A stretch of DNA of 64,000 nt from NCBI GenBank assembly GCA_019722365.1, contig JADFUC010001591.1:1-64000 (forward strand). The letters run 5' to 3'. Positions within the stretch are counted from its first letter, which is position 1; each line of letters opens with the position of its first letter. The translations under genes were made by a program, and so were the position numbers. Positions 48,991 to 62,640 of this stretch are shown here, piece by piece. Below the pieces are notes generated by a model. The model saw nothing but the letters and a program-made list of their open reading frames with translations. It was not told the DNA's origin and did not search any database. This DNA is from Lithospermum erythrorhizon. Lineage: Eukaryota; Streptophyta; Magnoliopsida; Boraginales; Boraginaceae.

Positions 48991-50499
48991 TCTCTATTTT
49001 ATCTGTTCAACCGATTTATTATATCCTTCGCCCCTCATGAGTACATAAATAATACTCTTGATTGTTTTATGATATTTTCGCGATGAGCGATCATGACTTG
49101 ATAGTTTATGACTTAGTTTTCAAGTAATAATTTTGAACTACTTCTCCGATCATGGCGAGAAAGATCGGTTAAGGTTCCGACCGATCGAGAAGGGATATGA
49201 TTTAATGATCGCTCAATTCTCACGTTTGAGTTTAGTTTGCATATGAGAAGCTTCAGGAAGTTACTTCTCCGATATGCTTTATGGTTAAGAATGGAGGAGT
49301 TTGTGCCTCCTGTTTTTTAATACAATAACCTCTGTGAGACTATTTATTTCTATTTAATGTGAGCTAGTGTGTCCTTTCCCTGTCGTCTTTTAAATGCCTA
49401 ATGAGTTTGTTGCGGTCTGAGTATCTTCGATTATAAATATTTCTTTTAAGGTTTTATTTGTTAATCTGTCTTCTAAAATATTTATATAGGTGATAAAATG
49501 GTGATATGAGATAAATATAGGTGATCAATTTTGACTTTAAGCATAAAATAATAAGATGGCAAAGTTAATTATTTCTTGAAAATCAAATTTAACAATTTTT
49601 TAAATTGATGGGGTAATAAACCATTATTTTTCTAAATGGCACGAATATTCAAATGGTACGCAAATACACAACGTTGAATAGTCTAACTAGCTAGTCGAGG
49701 AACGTAGAGCGTAAATGCCCGTTTTTGTATGTTTAATCATTATACTTGTAAATGGTTAATGATTTTTATGTTTTTCAATTTGTAAGTGAGGACCAATTTA
49801 TAAGTGAGGACCACAGTAACTGTTTATCCCATGTTTTAAACTTTAGTCAGACTCGGAAGAACAGAGAAAAAATAAATTCCACATGAGAAATCTGTGTCAA
49901 ATGCCAATTCCAAATATTGCAGTTTTTTGAAAATAATTTACTACAGGTAATGTGGACTCTTTATTCATATGTTGACAATAGACTTGGTTTTTGATATTCA
50001 ATGGATTTAATTGCTAATGCTCCAAGGTTAATTGCAGCTTGCGAAGTTGATTAAAATCACAACTCCTACAGAGAATGAAACAAGGCAGTAGACTTTCTAG
50101 ATAAAAAGGCTTTGAATGATAATTGCAGATATTAACTCACAAAAGTTGATGCATGCACCACAAAGAATCAGGTCGATTGTTCAACTGGAATAACAAAAGA
50201 TAAGTTACATGAGAAAGTGGAGAGGTAATTATCAATTCGGTTTTAGATGGTGGAACTAAATTTCAATTTTATCATGGACAGTTATACTGTTGCAGATTAG
50301 TCATCGAAAAAGGTACAAATATTACGAAATGATCCACGGCTAACAAACGAAAATGTTAAATTTGTGAGGAATAAGATAAGCCGAGGCCATTGTAGAAAGT
50401 GATGGTCCTATTACGAGATTGTTATATTAACATTCATATCATTGATTATATTGCAATATTCATATTATTTTTAACGACTAATCTGTAACAATATTTTGA

Positions 50500-50788
50500 T
50501 GTAAAAAATAAATCTTAATGATATTTTACCTTGCGAATCTAACGTTTCCGTTACTGAGAACATAATGCAACTAAATATGAACCGTTAAAATTGGAATGAA
50601 GGAGTAAAGTTTAGCTGGTATGCAAACCAAACATATGAAAGATAATGTATCCTCGTGTCCCCGTACTCCTGTCAGTCCTGTGGCTATAAATTATCCTCTG
50701 AAGCAAAGCAATACCCTCACTAAGAAACTATTAACTCTAAACGTATTCAGTTCAATTATTATAAGATTTGAGTTTTAAAATTGAGTAG
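50500..50788 (+). promoter_or_regulatory. Orphan acyltransferase promoter and 5' leader without a gene
   Basis: The piece repeats the promoter of both acyltransferase copies: GTGGCTATAAATTATCC with a TATA box at 50,685-50,691, CAAAGCAATACCCTCACTAA, and TATAAGATTTGAGTTTTAAA. It stops about 15 bp before the expected start codon. At TTTTAAAATTG it switches to sequence that in unit A lies at about 39,115 (TTTATTCAAATTTCTAACTT). It is a duplication junction. Confidence 0.8.
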
Positions 50789-50969
50789 CAGTTGTACTTT
50801 ATTCAAATTTCTAACTTGGGTTTGGGATAACCTATAAATACACATATGCATGTTTGAAGACTCGATGGTATTTTGTTTATTAGAATCTAGCCTTTTTTCG
50901 TTAATAAGGGATCGTATTTGTAACGATTTGTGCTGAACTTTCGAGGATTAATATAAATACTATGCAGTA

Positions 50970-51250
50970 TTCCCTCCGTTCCTATATAGTTGTCTTTCTA
51001 GACTTAAATTTTTGTTACAAATTACTTGTCTTTCTAGCATTCCAATGTATATTTTATCTTTTTAACCTTCTTAAATGTAATTATATTACCAATGACTTTA
51101 ATTAATTCTTATGAAATAAGGTGGGCATTAAATATCATCATTATTAATTTAATCATTTAATTCTTTACTCAAGGGTTTATAGGTAAATTTATATGATTCC
51201 GTAATCAATGCGTTTAAAACTATAAAGACAATTATATAAGAACGGAGAAG
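50970..51250. mobile_element. Stowaway MITE upstream of acyltransferase B
   Basis: The ends TTCCCTCCGTTCCTATATAG and TTATATAAGAACGGAGAAG are near-inverse, with TA flanks. The interior is AT-rich and non-coding. It matches the decayed copy at 39.3-39.6 kb. Confidence 0.8.
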
Positions 51251-51458
51251 TATTAAACTGGAATTTGATTCCACTATCTAGGAACAAATCTACATTAACT
51301 CACTCAAGGTGATCTAAGTTTGTATTCTGAACTATGGTATGGCATGATTCTGACACCTTTGGGTAGATATGTATACATCTCATTAAAGTTTAGTTGGTAT
51401 TTATTGCAAACAAAACATATGAAGATAATGTATCATCCACTCCTCGTACTCCAGTGGC

Positions 51459-51465
51459 TATAAAT
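51459..51465 (+). promoter_or_regulatory. TATA box of acyltransferase B
   Basis: TATAAAT occurs in the same GTGGCTATAAATTATCC context as copy A, about 112 bp before the start codon. Confidence 0.7.
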
Positions 51466-52583
51466 TATCCTCTGCAGCAAAGCAGTACCCTCACTAAGAA
51501 ACTATTAACTCTAAACGTATTTAGTTCAATTATTATAAGATTTGAGTTTTAAAATTGGAATACTACTAAGATGTCATCCTCTGGAACATCTTCTTTAAAA
51601 TTCAGAGTTACTAGGAAAAACATAGAGCTAATTGGCCCAGCAAAACCAACACCCTATGAATGCAAACTACTCTCTGACATAGATGATCAACAAAGTCTTC
51701 GGTTTCACGTCCCCGTTATTCAGTTTTACGGGTCTTCCCCTTCAATGGAAGGGAAAGACCCTGTTAAAGTCATCAAATTAAAACTCGCAAAGGCGTTAAT
51801 GTTTCTACTACCCGCTTGCAGGGCGACTCAGAACTGGAAGGGAAGATGAATAGTGGAGTGTACAGGTGAGGTGTGTTGTTCATTGAAGCTGATGCTGATG
51901 TTAAGCTTGAGGACTTTGGGAGGATGATCTTCATCCTCCATCTATATTTGGATGAGTTGCTTTATGATGTTCCTGGATCTAGTGGAATACTTAACTCCCA
52001 CTTTATTTGCTCATGCAGGTATATCATCGTTCTTGAAGATGAGAGGCTTCTACGTACCATGCATGCATCTTTCTCATCACTTTCCAAAGAGACTTCATAC
52101 TCTCTCTATTTTTTAATTATCATTTTCATTTGTATGTTTTTTACTTGTATATAATACCTTATTTATGAGAGAATGAAACATTCTAAAATATACAAATTTT
52201 GCAATATTCAAACTGAAAAAGAAAAACAAGGTTCAAAAGGATATTTAATATCTAAATGTCTGGGATATAATAGGAAAAATAAACATAAATGTGTTTAGTA
52301 AATGTACAATGACAAATAAAAAAATGAGAAAATAAAACAAAAACATAGTGAACGAGTATTTTGTTAAGATCCCGGTCCTTCACACCTACGAACACGTATA
52401 ACCCGATCCACAAATACCTCGATCAATTTGGACCTAAATATAAGACCATATCCAGCAGGGGACGTACCGTGTCGTGGGCCACTTGTAAACCCCAAATTAT
52501 TGGTATAAGTGGGGTAGGGTTACTACGTAATGGGGTGTATTGGTGGAACTGGTCCTAATTAAGCCACTTGTGATAAATTAATA

Positions 52584-52735
52584 CTCCCGCCATTGCCTTT
52601 TTTTAGGGTTTTGTCATTTAGAAAATTTTCAAATTAGGTTCTTTGACCAAAATATGAAGTGTGGTGTGAAGGAAAATAAAAAATGTGAGTTGGGTAGAAT
52701 TTTCAAACATTCCTAACAAAAAGGGATGGAGGGAG
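52584..52735. mobile_element. Stowaway MITE in acyltransferase B intron
   Basis: Equivalent of 40,899-41,060 in unit A, with the right end GGGATGGAGGGAG intact and TA flanks. Confidence 0.8.
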
Positions 52736-54960
52736 TAGCATTTAGTGGTCCGTAGCGGCGAAACTCCAAAAATCCGCTATTGCGCCGATATTTATCGGGA
52801 TGTTATGTAATGCTACGATATTGCTACGCACCCCTCATAGCCGGACGCAGGAGTTCGATTCTGGTGGTGCAAATTTTTTTTAAACATTTAAAATTTTACA
52901 AAAAAAATATCAGCGATGTCATTTTATTGAATTTTTTAAGCGCAGACTTGAGGACTTCGTTTTAAACCTATAATTAATAAATCTAGGCCAAAAGAAGATC
53001 ATTAACAATGGAGTAATAATTAAAGAGAAAGCGAAAACAACATATTTTCAAATCCAAATAAATAAATAAATATATATATATATTATATAAGAAGATGAAT
53101 TCGATCCTACACAGTTCGATCAAAAAAATCAACATTTTCTTTTATATAGGTCTATGAAAATATCGCATTTTCAACCCAAATAGATATATTTATTATAACG
53201 GAGCCCAAATATGTTTTCATCTACTAAACCCAGGGGGAGGGGAAGGACTAGGGAGGGAGTTTGAAAATAGATTGGGACAAAGTTTGAAAATAAAAATTAA
53301 AGGTAGTGAAAAAAAAAGAATAAATGTATGAGGAAAACAAATAATCAAAAATCAACATTTTCTTTTATATAGGTCTATGAAAGCATCTCATTTTCAACCC
53401 AAATAGATATATTTATTATATAGAACTGAAAATAAGTTTCGTCTCTTAAAACCAGGGAGGGAGGAATGAGGAGGAGTTTGAGAAATAAATTGGGGACAAG
53501 TTTGAAAATAAAGTAAAGATAGTGAAAAAGAAGAATAAATGTATGGGAAAATAAATAATCAAAAATATATTTATAAGGATCGAAGTTGGGCCACAATGCA
53601 TACTTATTTTCATAATGGTTACGGAAGTTCCACCTCTTCAGTTTATATCCTCATTTATAAGTAATGTTTTTTTAATTAAATTAGATAGTGGTCAATTTAT
53701 AGAAGCTTTATGGCCTTGCTTCTTTACTACTACTCATAACTAAGTAATGAATAATATATTATTATTAGAATTATGTTTATAATTAAATCTTACTAATTAT
53801 GATTGCCCAGGATTCATGCTTGAAAGCGATTGAAATATGTGATAAGTAGATTTGGTAGTACGACGTAAGGTCGTTGGGTGGATATATAGTTTGGTCCTTC
53901 TACAAAAAGAATGATCAAAATACTCCCGACACTTAAGTGGGTGCAAGAGCGATAGTAACCTACTAATAAGAGTATGTGCATCAGTTTTTCTATTTTTTTT
54001 CTTTCTAAAATTCACTTGCAATGAACATTTTTCTTATTTTAGGGGGTTAGCTTTTATGTGTCTACTTTATGGCACTTCCTATTATTCACCTAAAATATGA
54101 AAATTAGTGAATTTTAACAAAAAGAAAAAGTAAGCATGGGAAAAACAATATGATAGCGGTGTATTCAGGCTTGAACCTACCGAATATTAACTATGTTTGG
54201 ATTGATTTGATTTTTCTATTTTACATATTTGATTTGATTTGATTTGACATAATATTAAAAAAATAAGTTTTATTTGGGTTTGAAATCCATTTGTGGCTTG
54301 ATATTTGATTTGATTTGGTATTTCGGATGAATATTTGCAAATAGTTTGCTTTGCTATTACTAAAAAATGGTATAAGGTATAGGTTTTGAATAGACCCCGG
54401 GTTAAATGTAGTTTCAATTTGATAACACTTAAGACTATTAGTGTTATTAGGTATGGGTAATGGACTATTTAAATGGAAAAGTTAAATTGGGATGGGGGTT
54501 CGGAGGTTTACGGATCTGGCCGAATAGTTTGATCCGATTTGGCCGATTCAGATCAAGGTTTGATTTGATATTTGGAAGGTGTCGAGCTCAAATCGAACTT
54601 TTTGAGCGAATCTTGAACCATCCGAATATTTGTATTTCCTCGCACAATGGGAGCGTACAAATTTAGGGTGTGTAATTTTTTGAGACTCAATTTATTTTAG
54701 GAAAGCTGAAAAAACACTATTATATCCATTTTTAACTTTTTAAGTCCCTACTATAGCTTTTTAGAGGCAATTTGGTGCTTACACATGCTTTAATACGATA
54801 TTAGGAAGTGAACTTCTATCCATAGAGTGATGTTTATTAACCAGATCATCATAAAATTGATACCTAAAATTATTCAGAAAGTGATAGTATATTTACTGCT
54901 TAATTACTTGCACCGATAGATTAAAGGAAGAGACGAATAACCAGAAGTTGATGTTTAGTT

Positions 54961-55933
54961 GTTTGATAAATCGACAAAATCATTGAAAAAGTGAAAATAT
55001 CAAATTTTGGCTAGACACTACTACATTCTACATATATGACTTTGGAAGCGGGGAAAAGGTCATAATAGGTATACAAAAGTGTTAATTATTGGTTGGTGAT
55101 TTTAGCGTTGGGTCGTTATTTGTTAGGCTTGCACTGTCCCAGCATGGACAATGTTCGACAAGTCTTCTGAGTGTTAAAGCGATCTGAAGTGTTTTTCTTT
55201 GTGCCACTTGCGTTTAGGCCTTAGCGGTTTAGTAGAACAGTATAGTAATTACTTTTTATTCGATCGATTTCTTGATAGCAGTTTTGGGTACTGGTATGAC
55301 CAAGTTATGAATGGCAAGAATCGGTTTTGGTAGGACTCTTTGCATTATGGAAGGCCCTTGGTCTTAGAAGATCTTTTCAAAGACCAAAACCCTATGCGAC
55401 TTCTATATAAATGGAATGACCTTTTGAAGAAGTGGATTACGAAAAATAATTTTTCTTTCTAAAGTTCAATCTAATATTCATAACTTTGATTTATTGAGTG
55501 TCGATTTGGTGAGTGAATGTGTGGTTAGGTTTACTCTTGCCTTAACACTATTATGCGATTGCTATAACACAATTTGTGCGCCCCTTCTCAGAAAGTATTC
55601 ATTTCGTTGTATTGTGATAAAATTTATATGTTGATAGTGGAGAGAATAGGTGGATCCTATTTCATATAGTGAAGGTTAGTTAGAGGCGTCAATTGATGTG
55701 GAAGCTTGTGGGTGGTCACACTTGTAATAACCGTCTTTATAGTGGAAAGCTTTCCTTGGGCTGTTGCCCAGGAGCGTAAGTCTTTGCTTGAACAACGAAG
55801 TGGGTTTACCATTTTCATGTATCATTATTTTGGTTTATCATTGTTGAAAATTAGTTCTTTATTTCAAGCTGTTGGATTGTATTGCGATTTAGAGTTGGTT
55901 CACACTTTCAAAAGGAGTATACAATATTAGGTC
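54961..55933. mobile_element. Insertion of about 970 bp in acyltransferase B intron, LTR-like
   Basis: Unit A runs directly from GATGTTTAGT to ATGCATGAATTTGGATC, and in unit B about 970 bp lie between these points. The insert has a TATA-like TTCTATATAAATGGAATG (about 55,400) and a GGAGCGTAAGTC...GAACAACG stretch (about 55,770), which recalls copia-type LTR ends. It has no long open frame and no clear target duplication. Confidence 0.55.
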
Positions 55934-57674
55934 ATGCATAAATTTGGATCCGAATCTGACATTCAGGTCTTGCATAAATGACATGACTGATTGATTCCAT
56001 TGATTTGCAGGTAACACGCCTTGCTTGTGGTGGTTTCATCCTCGGAATACGCTTCAGCCACACCCAATTTGATGCATTTGGATTGCAACAATTCATGACG
56101 GCCATAAGTGAACTTGCAAGGGTGTTTTCCCAGCAATCCTCCCAGTATGGCAAAGAGAGGTATTCAGTGGAAGGCATCCTATCAAACTCATGTCCATCAC
56201 AGTATGATCGCATTCAGACACTAACAACATCATCCAACCAAAACAAATTAATCAAGCAATCATTCTTCATTTGAATTCTGAAGAAATTTCCATACTTCGA
56301 AACTTGGTCATGATGGAATCTCAAAATAAGTATTCATCGATTTAATCTTGTAGCTGCATGTGTATGGCGTTGTCGAACCATCGCTCTTCAGTACGACCCG
56401 AACGAGGAGGTACGTTTTCTTTGTGTTATCAACGCGCGTGGTAGGATTCATCCCTCACACTAGTACCTGCGAGATACTGCAGAATGCTGTGTATCCCGTG
56501 GGGATAACAACCGCTGGAGAGCTGGTGAAAACCACCTAGCCTTCGCAGTTGATATCGAAGATAAAGTCCCAGGTGACGAAAATTTTATACAATCAGTGGC
56601 AGATTTTATGGTATTGAAGGAGGCCTCCGTTTTCATATGCAAGGACATATTTGGTTTCTGATAATACGAAAGCTGGATTTGAGAATGTGGATTATGGGTG
56701 GGGAGGCGATTGTGTAGCGGTGTTGCTAGGCGATGTTGTCCCTGGGGTGGCGTGCTTCTACATTCCGTTTGAGAGAAAGAATAATAGTGGAAAAGGGATT
56801 CTGGTTCCTGTTACTTTGCATCCTCCTGCAATGGAAATATTTGAGAAAGAACTTCGGATCATATTAAACAAATAATGGTGACAAATTTGATGTTGGGGGA
56901 AAACTTTCATTAATTACTCTGAGGATGAGATCATATGTTATATTATAGAAAATAACTTATTTTCTTATCTTTGTTTAGATTGTGAAAGTTTATATTCCCC
57001 AAAGTATGCGTAATTTAAGTGTGAAACACGTATATATAATAATGAGGAAATAAAAATAGGTGTGTGCATGGTTGGTTCGGTTGAGATTTGGAGTAAAGAA
57101 CTTGCTACCTTTCACGTTAAGTCGTTACTCGTTACCATGCTAATAAGCCCATTCAAGTCCAAAAGAGATATTCGATTATTCATATTTTCTTTTAAGGTTT
57201 TAATTGATCACACATTTGATGTCTTCTAAAGTATTTCATTTTAACACAATTATTAAAATCATGTCATTTTGTAACACAACTACAGATACCCGTTTTGGTT
57301 TCATCATTATGTTTTTCCGCTAATCCCGGTTCTCGAGTTCACGTGCCGACCACATAACATACTGGTCCATTCTTTATGAATATGTTTCGATATTAAAAGT
57401 CTTGATACAGGACTAAATAGAAGTCTTCTCACGGTAATTTTCACAGAAAGAAAACAGTTGGAAAATTCGTATAGGCACAAAATTTCAATCTTGTGGCCAT
57501 TGGTCTTAATGCTACACGGTTTATTTGTTTCTTGACGCAACTTCATCGCCAGAGCAATATCTTGGAATCATGCTACTCAAAACACTATATAATTATGAGC
57601 TTAATTAAATTCATCATCAAACATTCACCAATCCAATTGCAATAGAAAGAAGAGAAATAACACATCAACCTTTA

Positions 57675-59399
57675 ATGGAGAACTTCGTCTCAAAAACATC
57701 TTTTTTGGTATTCCTAATTGTTCTTTCTTATTCTCTCAGTACAAATCCTCTTTTATCTTGCAGTTCTGAGTAAGCACAATCACAGGAACAACCCCACCTG
57801 CAGGACAATACAACACAAAGCAACTCCGATTGCTGCAACCAGGGCCCAAGACTACACACTACTTATACATGTTCGCCTTAAGTGACCGCCATCACGTACC
57901 ATTCTGACCATCAACAACGTCTAGAAAGGGCGGGGATGGTGGCGGTCCCTCGGAGTGCGACAACAAGTACCACCCTGATGACAAGCCAGTCGTCTCATTG
58001 TCAACAGGGTGGTACAATGGAGGCTCAAGATGCCTAAAAACATTAGAATTACAGCTAATGGAAAGAGAGTCGACGCTATGGTTGTTGATGAATGTGATTC
58101 AACAATGGGATGTGATTCAGACCATGATTATCAACCTCTTTGTAGAAACAACATTGTTGATGGATCTAAAATTTGTTTGGAAGATCTAATGAATATTTGT
58201 CGTAGTTTTTAGGATGATTTTAGATGCTATTCTCATAATTCGGTTTATTTGATTGTTTAATTGTGAATATTATATATTATTATGTGATTGAATATTTTTT
58301 ATTATTATTTGAAATATATCTTTAATTTAGACGGTAAAATCTTTAAAAGAAAGTTGCTGGTAAGTCAAGTATAATTTTACGGAGCAGTTGACAAAAGTCG
58401 ATCGAAAAAATGAAGAAGAAAAGATTAGGCGCGATTATCTGGCGCGTAGAGAGAATAAAGGCAGGAGTTAACTATAACTACTTATATAAATTGACAGGCT
58501 TTTGAATATTAAATATATATTCATTCATATCTGGCAGCAGCAAAGATTTAATTCAACTTCTTCGGCAATGTAGCAAATACGCGAACGTGGCAGCTTATAT
58601 TATCTCTGTTTTTTCTTGTCACGATTGAAGGCAATTGATGGTATAACTTTTATTAAATGCTACAGTTAATTTATGTTTCGGTAATATTATGTATGAATTA
58701 TTTACATTATGAGTAGTAAGCCCAAATTTATTATTAAAGGGAGTTTTGATGCTTGCTTAATGATATATTCTATCACGATTTTGGAGTTATTATAATTGCA
58801 CTAAGTATTAATCATTGAACTTAATTTGATTCGATTGTTTTACAATCACGACCAATTCTTTATAGAATCCACGAGTATTATGTAACATGTAGAAAGGAAT
58901 CATGTGATTAGTTAATTAGTGAGTTGTTATACGGAGGTATGCCTTAGCGTTGATTAGTTCGATAGATTCGCTGCGTTTGGGTTTTTAGTAATTAATTTCG
59001 CTGGTGGCATGGAATTAATTAAAGCGAAACCTCGGTGAACCAGCGACTGAGCGGTATCTGCAGTAACGAGAAAGTGGACCTAGTGTTGATAATCCCCATT
59101 ATTTGGATAGAAATCACTAACATTAGGTGAAGTCGTCTACAGTAATCATTTTATTCATAAGTCTATCACTTTTAATTACCTTGTTAGTTTAAGTTTAACT
59201 AGTTTATTACAATCAATTCTAATACTTAGTTTCATTTACAATTCTGAAATTAATTTAAGTATGAGATTCATAGGTGGATTCGGCCAGCTATTAAATGACT
59301 GTACTACTCTAGCATTTCGTGCTCTTACTTGAGGAATATAATTTGTTCCATCGGGATCCAAATCGGGCAGATTTGAATATTTCTTCGACTTATGTTTAA
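57675..59399 (+). pseudogene. Kiwellin, copy B, disrupted and split by an insertion
   Basis: The signal peptide start is identical to copy A, but indels soon shift the frame. The CCTTAAGTGACC stop context is the same as in A. The middle part is better than in A: bases for [18 protein letters not shown] are present, where A has lost several bases. The C-terminal domain is readable ([19 protein letters not shown], then NNIVDGSK). After GTTTGGAAG at about 58,183, foreign DNA of about 1.17 kb enters. The kiwellin end resumes at GGATCCAAATC (about 59,353) and runs to the stop at 59,397-59,399. Confidence 0.85.
58184..59352. mobile_element. Insertion of about 1.17 kb inside kiwellin B
   Basis: Defined by comparison with uninterrupted copy A, where only about 10 bp separate the flanks. 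The insert is AT-rich on the left and GC-richer at 58,930-59,110. No protein domain, clear terminal repeats or target duplication is seen. Confidence 0.6.
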
Positions 59400-59629
59400 A
59401 ACGTGTAGAAGAAAACATATGCATCTATGTAGATTGCATTGTATAGACTGACATGTATCTAGGTAAGTTCTAATTCTTATGCCATGTAACATTATCAGAA
59501 GAGTCGATCACATGGCTTCTCATAAATTGTAAAATTATTATCTCTTTGCTTGGAGGAAATTTAGTTGAAATGCAGTTTGCCTATATCGTTGTATTAGATC
59601 TCACCGCATTAATTTGTTAGTACTTACTG

Positions 59630-62600
59630 ATGTCGAGGATGTCGGCGAGGGGTTACTGGGCCTGTTTCCTCGCCTTTTCTTCGTCTAACATCTTTTTCTT
59701 GATCGAGCATTCTTGGTGAGGGGCGAGGGCCATCAGAATGCGCCCTCGCCGGTTGAGAGGGTGCCATGAGAGAGAGCTTGGGTGCCTTGGCTGGTTACTT
59801 GTGGGTATGGTAGGTACCCCTGTGTCCCGGGGAGCAAGAACTCCATGCTCGTGTGCTAACTCTGGTTCTGTCTTGTGTGTTGTGTTTCATGTCCATCGCT
59901 TAGGGTCAAAGAGTTCGAGATTTTGGAACCCCGCGGCCAAAGTCGATGTGATCATTTCAGATGATAAAGTCGATTACTTGTCCAAATGAATAACTTAAGT
60001 AAATTGGGTTAGCGTTAAACGTAGTAATATGAATGATGGGTATTTATGAGAGGACTGAATGGCCTCGGTCAAGGGATATTAACAAGTACACAATCCTTGA
60101 GTGTCAGAATCTATTTATCGGGATTGAGGCTTTAAACCTATCTTAAATATGGGCATTAAATGGACATTATTTTTGTCTTGTGGTCCATGAATTGTATTTA
60201 TATCCTTTAATACTATTATATTCATGCCACCATTTTTTGAATTGGTGGGTGAGTATAAGGTGTTAAATGAACTGGTGCAGGCACTACATTCCGCCAGTGG
60301 CCATCGAATCAGTCAACACGTATCTTCTTATAAAGGTAATCTTTTCCTTCTTTTTTCTTTACCTGTCTCTTTCATTCTCATATTTTTCCATTTTCAAAAA
60401 TCCTTTCTCCCTACCTCCCCCTCTATTCTCTGCAAGACTCCATTTTGTACCATAGCCCATGATGAAGTCCCCACAGCGCGCAGAATGCCCAGTCAGGGGC
60501 ACGTCCCGGCAGGCCTGAGAGAGTACGGCTTGCCGTCTTGTTGCTTTTAGGGAGTTATCTGTTGGAAGGGAAGATTCCTTTTCCCCCACCTCTTTATCAT
60601 GTGTTTTTCATTCGAATAAGCAAGTGGTGGTTGTGTGGGATACCAGCACAATGGCAGTAACTGCCCACAGAGCTTAGGTTTTGTGGTATTTCCACTTCGA
60701 CTCCGATTAGATGCGGGCGTGGAGGAGACTGGCCCGAGGCTACCCGACCAAAAGGGGGTAAAGTGTCCCACACTCTCGAGGGCAACTTGATACCATAGCT
60801 CATGGCGCTTGAGACACCTTGTGAACACTACCATATTGAGGCGGTGGGTGAAGACAAGGATCGCCCTCGTTGGTGAGATGTCGGCAGGCCCATGGGCAGC
60901 CCAACAAAAGGGTCCACATGGAAGGGGATGCACTGCCGTGTTACGGGAATTTCTCAACTATGGCCTCGCCTTCCGCCTCACTTCTTTCTCGATAGCTGGC
61001 ATATAGATCAGCCGTGCCCCGGTCGATTTTGGCTTTGGGCAGCTTTAACGGCCTTCGGGTGGGGCATGCCGGTCGGGGTGGTTTCCGTCGTTGAACCTTT
61101 TTAGTAGAATCTTGTGTGGCTGCAGCTACCGTACTGGCTACTTAGCCAGGCCAATAACTCTACCATAGGAAGCGAGGAAAATCTAGCATGAGTCATGGGT
61201 AGCACAATCTTTGATTTCTTGTGAAAGATGCCTTTTCGGACGAAGTCCGTACTTTCTTCTCTACCATCCACACAACCTTAGAGGTTGAAGAGTTCCCTGA
61301 AGTAGCCGAGGGGTTAAAGCTGAATAACGGTTTCTAAGCCTCGGCGTTGGACATTTTTTGCAATCTTGATGTCTCGTCCAAAAGCGGGGTTGTCGAAGGG
61401 TGTCGACAACTTCCTCATTTCGATCTAGGTACCGCCCAAGCCTTGCTTGAAGCCTTGTTTCTTTATTATTTTCTTAAATCCTTGTATATTATTTATAATG
61501 TGGTCTGGTAGGTTTTTTTTATTAATACTTCTAAAGGCGAAGAGTGGGAAGGCCATCGTTCCCCACTTGAGTGAAATTTCTTTGGATGTTATATCGGGGA
61601 GTTGACTTATTAACAAAATGTTGGTCCCCGGCCCACTTCTTCCTCGGTTGCTCCGACCCTGTTGTGGCCTCGAAAGAGATAGTCAAGCGGAACTTTGAAG
61701 AGGTCACCAACTCTCTTCCACCTCCCCGGACGACTAAAGGGCGATTAGGCTTAGGTACTCCCTCTTGGGTCCTCATTTGCTTCATGAGGCGCCCATTTCC
61801 CGATCTTCCCGTAGAGTTCCTTAGTAGAGAGCGTTCTTGAGAATCTTCGAGGGCACTTGCGTCGTAGTCCAAGTCAGAGAGGGTTTCAAGAGCGACCACC
61901 GCCGTTGTTGATTTTCATACACACTTCCCACCGGGGTTACAAATCATAAGATACGTGTCGAACCAACGGCCTCCGTATTTGTTGAAATCTTTGAAATTGC
62001 ATCTATTGCGTTAAATGCACATTTTGGGCGTTCACAGAACTCAACCAAGCCTCTTCGATCGCTTCTCCTACCACTAGATACGGTATTTTCCTTTTTCTTT
62101 TTTATCTTTTATTATTCTCATACTTGTTCTTCCGTTATCTCTTTAGGCGACCGAGGTGGCTTATGTCTTGTCTCTCTGGTTAATTGATTCTTCAAACCGT
62201 GATGAGGAAGTGGCTCGCTGAAGGCTTCTACGGCCTAAATGGGAAGAGGAAAGAGCGAGGCTGGATTGCCTTGAAGATGAGTTAGCGAGTTGTGTCGGAA
62301 ATAGCAGCTTGGAAGCGTGAGGATCTTTAGCGATCGCTGAAACTACGAGGAGTTTATAAGAGTGAAGTGTGAAAAAGAGCAACCGGGAACTCCAAGCGGT
62401 CAACGAGGACCATGAGATCCATATATCCAAAATATGCTAAAGGGGTATTATGATAAGGTTACTAGGAAGGAGGCTCCATCAAGGCTTCACGCATGATGGA
62501 TACCTACATTGAGAGGTTAAAACGAGCGAAATTGCCGCTCTTCTCAAAGGTAATAGTTTTTCCTCGGGCCCTTTTGTAGTGCGGGTAGTATTGGAGTTGT

Positions 62601-62640
62601 TCTCTCTTTCCATTATCAATTTCTCTATTTTATCTGTTCA
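59630..62640 (+). mobile_element. Degenerate gypsy-like retroelement segment, unit B
   Basis: Counterpart of 45,840-48,990. The gag-like FLNYGL piece appears near 60,950, followed by CPG(R)FW and a Trp-Ala-Ala-Leu stretch. Many indels separate it from the A copy. No reverse transcriptase or integrase is visible. Confidence 0.45.

Larger units (their letters stand above)
36830..49410 (+). repeat. Tandem segmental duplication, unit A
   Basis: This unit contains acyltransferase A, kiwellin A and a gypsy-like segment. It matches unit B in the same order: acyltransferase upstream DNA, exon 1, intron with MITE, exon 2, kiwellin, then the gypsy-like segment. The left limit is set by a diverged match of about 36,870-36,990 (AATGGTACCCAAATAC... 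then AAGTGAGGACCA) to 49,650-49,800. Boundaries in a tandem array are arbitrary. Unit A has an extra insertion at 37.1-38.4 kb. Confidence 0.85.
51571..56875 (+). pseudogene. BAHD acyltransferase, copy B, multiply disrupted
   Basis: Exon 1 spans 51,571-52,018 (448 bp against 456 in A) and exon 2 spans 56,011-56,875 (865 against 880). The first 67 codons or so equal copy A. The frame is then lost after VKVIK (AAATTAAAACTC replaces AAGGAGTCGCTC), at the NWKGR stop near 51,847, and repeatedly in exon 2. The start of exon 2 is better than in [25 protein letters not shown] is open and keeps HxxxD. The DYGWG region reads DYGWGGD and breaks there. The last 55 codons again match A. The intron is about 4.0 kb because of an insertion at about 54,961-55,933. 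As read, no functional enzyme is encoded. Confidence 0.88.
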
